Part shown: piece by piece, positions 60,150-64,000 of the stretch
Layout: each line of letters begins with the position of its first letter
Position numbering within the stretch: position 1 is the stretch's first letter
Assembly: GCA_963831645.1 (NCBI GenBank)
Contig: CAWHQZ010000028.1
Location: 558,001-622,000 of the forward strand
Direction: 5' to 3'
DNA: 64,000 nucleotides
From: CAWHQZ01 sp963831645
Lineage (GTDB): Bacteria; Pseudomonadota; Alphaproteobacteria; Rhizobiales; Aestuariivirgaceae
Position numbers and translations under genes: made by a program
The notes under the pieces: model-generated
What the model was told of the DNA's origin: nothing
Databases searched by the model: none
Seen by the model: only the letters and a program-made list of their open reading frames with translations

Positions 60150-60737
60150 TCAGGGAATATCTTCGCCGAAGTTGCGGTAGAGACCGGCGTCGACAATCTC
60201 GATGCCGCCGTCTGTCTTGGTGCGAACGAACGGTTCTGCCTCGGCGTAGCTTGCAAACGTCCACAGCGCGATGCCGCCGGGGTGAGGCGCCAGCATCCCG
60301 AGCCGCGTCAGCACATATGTCAGCCGCCCGTTCTCGATCTTGGCTGCCCGGTCGTTGAACCACCGCTTGACGGGCTCACTGCCTTCCGAACCCGGCGCGA
60401 AATATTCGACCAGATGTAATCCCGAAGGCACCGCGCCCGATCCAACGATTTCGTCGTAGAGGCCGCAGCGCGTGAAACTCAACGCCTTGTTGGTGGGCGA
60501 CTCGGCCAGATAGAGCCGCCCTTCCGGCTGCCGGAAATGCGCCTCCCATTCGTCCATGCGCACGATCGAAGGGATCTGCCACCAGCACATGTAGTGAGGC
60601 TCGGGGGCCAGCCGCATCGTCCGCCCCAGGTTGGCGATCATCCTGTCGCCTTCGCCGGACCAGTCCTGATTGCCGAGCTTACGGAATATCTCCCAGGGAG
60701 TGGCGCGCTCCCTGTGGATATACTCGACGAAGATCAA
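60150..60737 (-). CDS. Protein of unknown function coupled to HdeD-like gene
   Basis: 195 residues. The start codon is TTG at 60737, overlapping the stop of the HdeD-like gene as TTGA; the next Met is residue 33. Recognisable marks are an alternation of Trp and acidic residues (CWWQIPSIVRMDEWEAHFRQ, LHLVEYFAPGSEGSEPVKRW) and a second similar half (HPGGIALWTFASYAEAEPFV). This suggests two related ferredoxin-like (dimeric alpha-beta barrel) units. I cannot assign a family. Translational coupling implies a shared role with HdeD. Confidence 0.6.
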   Translation of the reverse strand: MIFVEYIHRERATPWEIFRKLGNQDWSGEGDRMIANLGRTMRLAPEPHYMCWWQIPSIVRMDEWEAHFRQPEGRLYLAESPTNKALSFTRCGLYDEIVGSGAVPSGLHLVEYFAPGSEGSEPVKRWFNDRAAKIENGRLTYVLTRLGMLAPHPGGIALWTFASYAEAEPFVRTKTDGGIEIVDAGLYRNFGEDIP

Positions 60738-61330
60738 CGGGCAGCGACTTTTGGCTCATGCGAGTGCGACCTCAGCCGCAGCGCCAGCCCCACATGGAGC
60801 GCGCCGAGCACAACAGCGTAGGCGCCGATGATCCACACGATCGCCAGGGCGCCGGCGCCCGGCATGAACAGAACCGCCGCCCCAAACAGCACCGAGAGCA
60901 CGCCGCTGAGGATGAGCAGCCATTCGTTGTCGATCTCCTTGCGCAGGCGGATTGCGCCGACGATCTCGAAGACGCCGCGCGCCAGCGACCAGGCGCCGAT
61001 GAAGATCGCAAGGAGCAGGGCGGTCAATCCCGGCCACAGGAAGGTGAGGAGACCGGCGGCAACGCCGAGCACTCCCACGACAGCCAGCCACCACCGCGGA
61101 CCTGGTGTGCGATCGCCCCGGATGGCGGCGATGATGGCAAAAATGCCGTCCACCAGCGCGAAGGCGCCGTAGAGGAGAACGAGGGTGAACAGCGTTGCGA
61201 TCGGCAATACGAAGGCAAGCAGCCCAAAGACGATTGCAGCAATGCCGCGCACCAGTTCCAGCCACCAGTTTTCTGCCAGCCGGTGCAACATCGGAGAGGA
61301 AGAGGCTATAGCTCTAGACTTGGTGGCCAT
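60734..61330 (-). CDS. HdeD-like (DUF308) acid-stress membrane protein
   Basis: 198 residues with six membrane helices: LVRGIAAIVFGLLAFVLPIA, LFTLVLLYGAFALVDGIFAI, WLAVVGVLGVAAGLLTFLWP, LTALLLAIFIGAWSLARGVF, EWLLILSGVLSVLFGAAVLF and ALAIVWIIGAYAVVLGALHV. Helices 1-2, 3-4 and 5-6 are related repeats, as in the DUF308 family. E. coli HdeD protects against acid at high cell density. The gene at 60150 follows with a 4-bp overlap. Confidence 0.9.
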   Translation of the reverse strand: MATKSRAIASSSPMLHRLAENWWLELVRGIAAIVFGLLAFVLPIATLFTLVLLYGAFALVDGIFAIIAAIRGDRTPGPRWWLAVVGVLGVAAGLLTFLWPGLTALLLAIFIGAWSLARGVFEIVGAIRLRKEIDNEWLLILSGVLSVLFGAAVLFMPGAGALAIVWIIGAYAVVLGALHVGLALRLRSHSHEPKVAAR

Positions 61331-61993
61331 GACTGCTGCTCCGGAATTCGTTCTCAGCGCCCCTGAATTCAGGCTAGCACGGCTGATTTGCTGGCGGTAA
61401 TTCGGGACACAAGTCAGCCCGGATGCCGCAAGGTCAGTTCGTCAGGAATGGTGGGTCCTAAAAGGGTGGTCTGCCCGTTCCAAGAGGAACGGGCAGACCA
61501 GGTGCACGCAGGCTCGGGACGGCGACAGGAGCCAGCGCGACCAAACTTCGGGTCATCAGGGACATTTGCTTGTCGATGAAGTTCCCCGCCGCATCGATGG
61601 CGCTAACGTGCATTCCGACCTCGGCGGCAACTCGACCGAACCATGACTATTTTTGGGCGGCTTCGACTTTGCCCTGTTTTTAAGCAACATTCCACTGTCG
61701 GGTCCTCACCGCCGTGTCTGCGGGCCGCCCAGAAACTACAATCCCCATCGCTTGTTCCGGATTCCGTGCTTCGAACGCTCGGTCAGCAACAGGGCAGCTT
61801 CGAATCACTCCATACACGAGGTTGTGAACCATAGGAAGCACTGGCATGGTGAACATGCTTGCTTTCTTGCGCCGCTGCAGTTTTGCGTTCGGCAGCTTTA
61901 TAGCATGATTTCCGGCGCGTGTGCCGATAAGAAATAGCACCGGCATGATTTGCATGCGCAGCCTGCATGACTGACTGGTAAAGGATCGGCAAA
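61331..61993. other. Gene-free stretch with one strong hairpin
   Basis: About 660 bp between hdeD-like and pip. No reading frame here is convincing. It holds the 15-bp stem-loop at 61467-61500 and nothing else I can name. Confidence 0.5.
61467..61500 (-). terminator. 15-bp perfect hairpin, terminator-like on minus strand
   Basis: Stem arms at 61467-61481 and 61486-61500 pair without mismatch around a 4-base loop. On the minus strand the stem is followed by CCCTTTT, as in a Rho-independent terminator; on the plus strand there is no T-run. No gene ends nearby; pip stops about 490 bp before it. Confidence 0.55.
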
Positions 61994-62944
61994 TCAACGG
62001 AATCCATCGGTTGCGCATACCAGCTCGTGGACAATCCCGGGTTCGGTCGTTGCGTGGCCGGCATCCGGCACGACCCGGAAGTCGGCCGTTGGCCATGCCT
62101 TGTGGAGATCGAAGGCGTTTTTTACCGGCGTCACCACGTCATAGCGCCCGTGAACCATCACGCCCTTCACCTGCGCCAGACGGCACGCGTTGTCCAGGAG
62201 CTGGCCGTCATTGGCGAAAAACCCGCCGTTGACGAAGTAGTGACATTCGATACGCGCGAAGGCCAGCGCATAGGCTTCCTCGCCGAACTGTGCCACCCGG
62301 GCGGCGCTCGGCAGGAGCGAGAGGGTGGCGCCCTCCCACTGGCTCCAGGCACGCGCGCATTCAAGCTGGACCTTTCTGTCGGCGCCGGTGAGCCTTTTGT
62401 AGTATGCACTCACCATGTCGCCGCGCTCTGACGCCGGGATCGGTGCGACATACTTCTGCCACTGATCGGGATAGAGCCAGCTGCAACCTTCCTGGTAGAA
62501 CCACAGCAGTTCCGCCCGGCGCAGCAGGAATATGCCGCGCAGGACGAGTTCGCTCACCCGCGCCGCGTGCGTTTGCGCGTAGGCGAGACCAAGGCTCGAA
62601 CCCCACGAGCCGCCGAACACCTGCCAGCGGTCGAGACCCAGAAGCTGGCGGAGCTTTTCCATGTCGGCAACGAGATCCCAGGTGGTGTTGTCGGTGAGCT
62701 CCGCGTGCGGGCTCGAGCGCCCGCAGCCGCGCTGGTCGAACAGGACGATACGATAGGCTTTGGGATCATGGAGCCGGCGCATGGTTGGATTGCATCCCGC
62801 ACCGGGGCCGCCGTGAAGCATGATCACGGGCTTGCCGGCCGGGTTGCCGCATTCCTCGAAGTAGATCTCATGCAGCCGGGACACCTTGAGGCGGCCGGTG
62901 CGATAAGGTTCGATCTCGGGATAGAGAGTCCTGCGGTCGGTCAT
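61994..62944 (-). CDS. pip: Proline iminopeptidase (S33)
   Basis: 316 residues. The catalytic set is LHGGPGAGCN (oxyanion), nucleophile Ser in VFGGSWGSSLGLAYAQT, acid Asp in HGRYDVVTPV and His in DAGHATTEPG. FDQRGCGRSSPHAELTDNTT is the family's conserved strand-loop. It releases N-terminal proline from peptides in the cytoplasm. Start at 62944 (MTDRRTLYPEIEPY); no strong ribosome site is seen. Confidence 0.92.
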   Translation of the reverse strand: MTDRRTLYPEIEPYRTGRLKVSRLHEIYFEECGNPAGKPVIMLHGGPGAGCNPTMRRLHDPKAYRIVLFDQRGCGRSSPHAELTDNTTWDLVADMEKLRQLLGLDRWQVFGGSWGSSLGLAYAQTHAARVSELVLRGIFLLRRAELLWFYQEGCSWLYPDQWQKYVAPIPASERGDMVSAYYKRLTGADRKVQLECARAWSQWEGATLSLLPSAARVAQFGEEAYALAFARIECHYFVNGGFFANDGQLLDNACRLAQVKGVMVHGRYDVVTPVKNAFDLHKAWPTADFRVVPDAGHATTEPGIVHELVCATDGFR

Positions 62945-63083
62945 GAGGGATGGTTTGCCGATGTGTGAGGGCGAAAGTGGAGGCCAGGTTTGCGCTGTCA
63001 AGACCCGCGCCTTGCAGCTTCAATCCAGGGCGCGAGTAGGATATGACCTCCACCGGACGTGACGCGGGAGAAGGTAAACTTCG

Positions 63084-63490
63084 ATGTGGAACGAATTCAA
63101 GGACTTTGCCATCAAGGGCAATGCGTTCGATCTGGCGATCGGCGTAATCATCGGCCTCGCATTCGGCAGGATCATCAACTCGATCGTCAACGACCTCATC
63201 ATGCCGGTCATTGGCGCCGTCACGGGAGGTCTCGATTTCTCCAACTACTTCGCCGGCCTGTCGGCAAACGTCACCGCCCCGACGCTGGTCGCTGCAAGAG
63301 AGCAGGGCGCCGTGCTCGCCTATGGCAGCTTCATTACTGTAGTGATCAATTTTCTCATCATCGCCTGGATCCTGTTCATGATCGTCAAGGCAATGAACAT
63401 GGCCAAGAAAAAGAAGCTGCCGCTCCGGCGCCTCCGACCCAGACCGAGACGTTGCTCGCCGAGATCAGGGATCTTCTGAAGAACAGGTAG
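63084..63490 (+). pseudogene. mscL: Large-conductance mechanosensitive channel, 3' frameshift
   Basis: MWNEFKDFAIKGNAFDLAIG then VIIGLAFGRIINSIVNDLIM is the amphipathic N-helix and TM1 of MscL. The periplasmic loop and TM2 follow (SFITVVINFLIIAWILFMIV, KAMNMAKKK). In the A-rich run at 63408-63412 the frame is lost. The adjacent frame gives the expected C-terminal bundle EAAAPAPPTQTETLLAEIRD then LLKNR, stopping at 63490. The in-frame tail is Arg-rich nonsense ending at 63479. The channel part is complete, so even the shifted product might gate, since the C-terminal bundle is dispensable in other species. Confidence 0.88.
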
Positions 63491-63500
63491 CGGGCCCCTC

Positions 63501-64000
63501 ATGCTTGACCGCACCACGGCTGTTGTCGCCGACGTAGTGGCCGGCATGAACGCCGCCGTTTCCGCCGAGCCCCCTTCGGGCATCGTGGAAACGTTCAACT
63601 ACGCTCGCGGCAGGCCCGGCGTCATTCCGCTGTGGGTGGGCGAAGGGCACCTGCCTACGCCGGATTTCATTTGCGAAGCGGCGATAGCAGGTCTGAGAGC
63701 CGGGGAGACCTTTTATACCTGGCAGCGCGGCCTTCCCCGGTTACGGGACGCGCTCGCCGGCTATCACGGGCGCCTCTACGGGTTCAAGGCAGATCCGGAA
63801 AACTTCTATGTCTGCCAGTCGGGGATGCAGTCCGTCCAGCTTGCCATGCAGGCGACGCTGGCGCCCGGCGATGAAATCATCATTCCCTCGCCGGCCTGGC
63901 CGAACTATGCCGCGCCGCTGCGCATGATGAGTATCCGGCCCGTGGAAGTGGTGATGGCGTTCGATCGTCGCAGTTGGCGGCTCGATCTCGAACGGCTGTT
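63501..64000 (+). CDS. Class I/II PLP aminotransferase, 5' part
   Basis: The frame opens at ATG 63501, 10 bases after mscL, and is still open at the window end; about 166 residues are visible. The fold-type I N-terminus reads IPLWVGEGHLPTPDFICEAA, TFYTWQRGLPRLRDALAGYH and CQSGMQSVQLAMQATLAPGD, then IIIPSPAWPNYAAPL. The PLP Lys lies beyond the window. It resembles aspartate/alanine-type aminotransferases; substrate unknown. Confidence 0.85.
   Translation, partial: MLDRTTAVVADVVAGMNAAVSAEPPSGIVETFNYARGRPGVIPLWVGEGHLPTPDFICEAAIAGLRAGETFYTWQRGLPRLRDALAGYHGRLYGFKADPENFYVCQSGMQSVQLAMQATLAPGDEIIIPSPAWPNYAAPLRMMSIRPVEVVMAFDRRSWRLDLERL

Noticed and set aside
61680..62096. 138-residue minus-strand frame beyond pip
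   Set aside because: Overlaps pip in another frame, low-complexity Arg/Pro start, no family match that I can see.
1..64000. CRISPR array, prophage or integrative element
   Set aside because: No regularly spaced repeats, no cas, integrase, capsid or terminase-like reading frames were seen.

Overview
The window is about 64 kb of high-GC DNA from an alphaproteobacterium, most likely a member of the Hyphomicrobiales (Rhizobiales). The evidence is a GcrA cell-cycle regulator with GANTC sites beside it, a class I lysyl-tRNA synthetase, alphaproteobacterial-type long PstC/PstA permeases, paired DUF1127 proteins and an argD-argF-hslO cluster. No CRISPR array, prophage or rRNA operon was seen. One tRNA (Gly, anticodon CCC) is present.

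Layout. 1-11.6 kb is an accessory, decaying region. It holds the end of a COG4091 dehydrogenase, then a metallo-beta-lactamase-fold gene split by an IS1634-family element. Next comes an intact divergent pair: an NmrA-like NAD(P)-binding protein and a winged-helix/TolB/TPR regulator. This is followed by at least three broken paralogues of the NmrA-like gene, an inverted remnant of the regulator, a broken small membrane protein, a truncated acetoacetate decarboxylase, a chloroperoxidase-type hydrolase and a cupin. 11.6-17 kb carries a DapA-family lyase, two DUF1127 genes flanking a GcvA-type LysR regulator, and an OtnK-like kinase coupled to an HSL-type esterase. 17-24.6 kb is a complete Pho module, phoR-pstS-pstC-pstA-pstB-phoU-phoB. 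24.6-31.5 kb holds gcrA, argD-argF-hslO, argE, apaG, tRNA-Gly and a solute-binding protein. 31.5-40.9 kb holds terB-like, dinG-like and lysS genes, a pseudouridine catabolism operon (pfkB-type kinase, psuG, NTF2-like), a ParE-type toxin-antitoxin pair and pyrD. 40.9-47.5 kb has a wrecked membrane histidine kinase, a class III adenylate cyclase/TolB/TPR protein and a MATE transporter. 47.6-53.2 kb is a MerR-acyl-CoA dehydrogenase-thiolase-FadJ beta-oxidation operon. 53.2-64 kb has a VOC protein, DUF1810, an esterase, a flavin monooxygenase, a proVWX-type quaternary-amine ABC transporter, HdeD, proline iminopeptidase, mscL and the start of an aminotransferase.

Cross-cutting themes. (1) A TolB-like plus TPR module occurs twice with different N-termini, a winged helix at 5.2 kb and a class III cyclase at 44-46 kb. 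(2) The NmrA/regulator pair has been copied, once in inverted orientation, and the copies are decaying by internal deletion. (3) Several otherwise well-conserved genes (hslO, pfkB, fadJ, proW, mscL, the transposase) are each disrupted by single-base indels. This pattern suggests sequence error as much as real decay. The histidine kinase at 41-44 kb has far more breaks than its neighbours and is the best candidate for a true pseudogene. (4) Candidate regulatory DNA is readable at several points: a phased 11-bp operator between the NmrA/regulator pair, a 17-bp motif shared by both DUF1127 genes, a Pho-box-like triple repeat before pstS, a hairpin after pstS, GANTC sites before gcrA and three 12-bp tandem repeats before the MATE gene.
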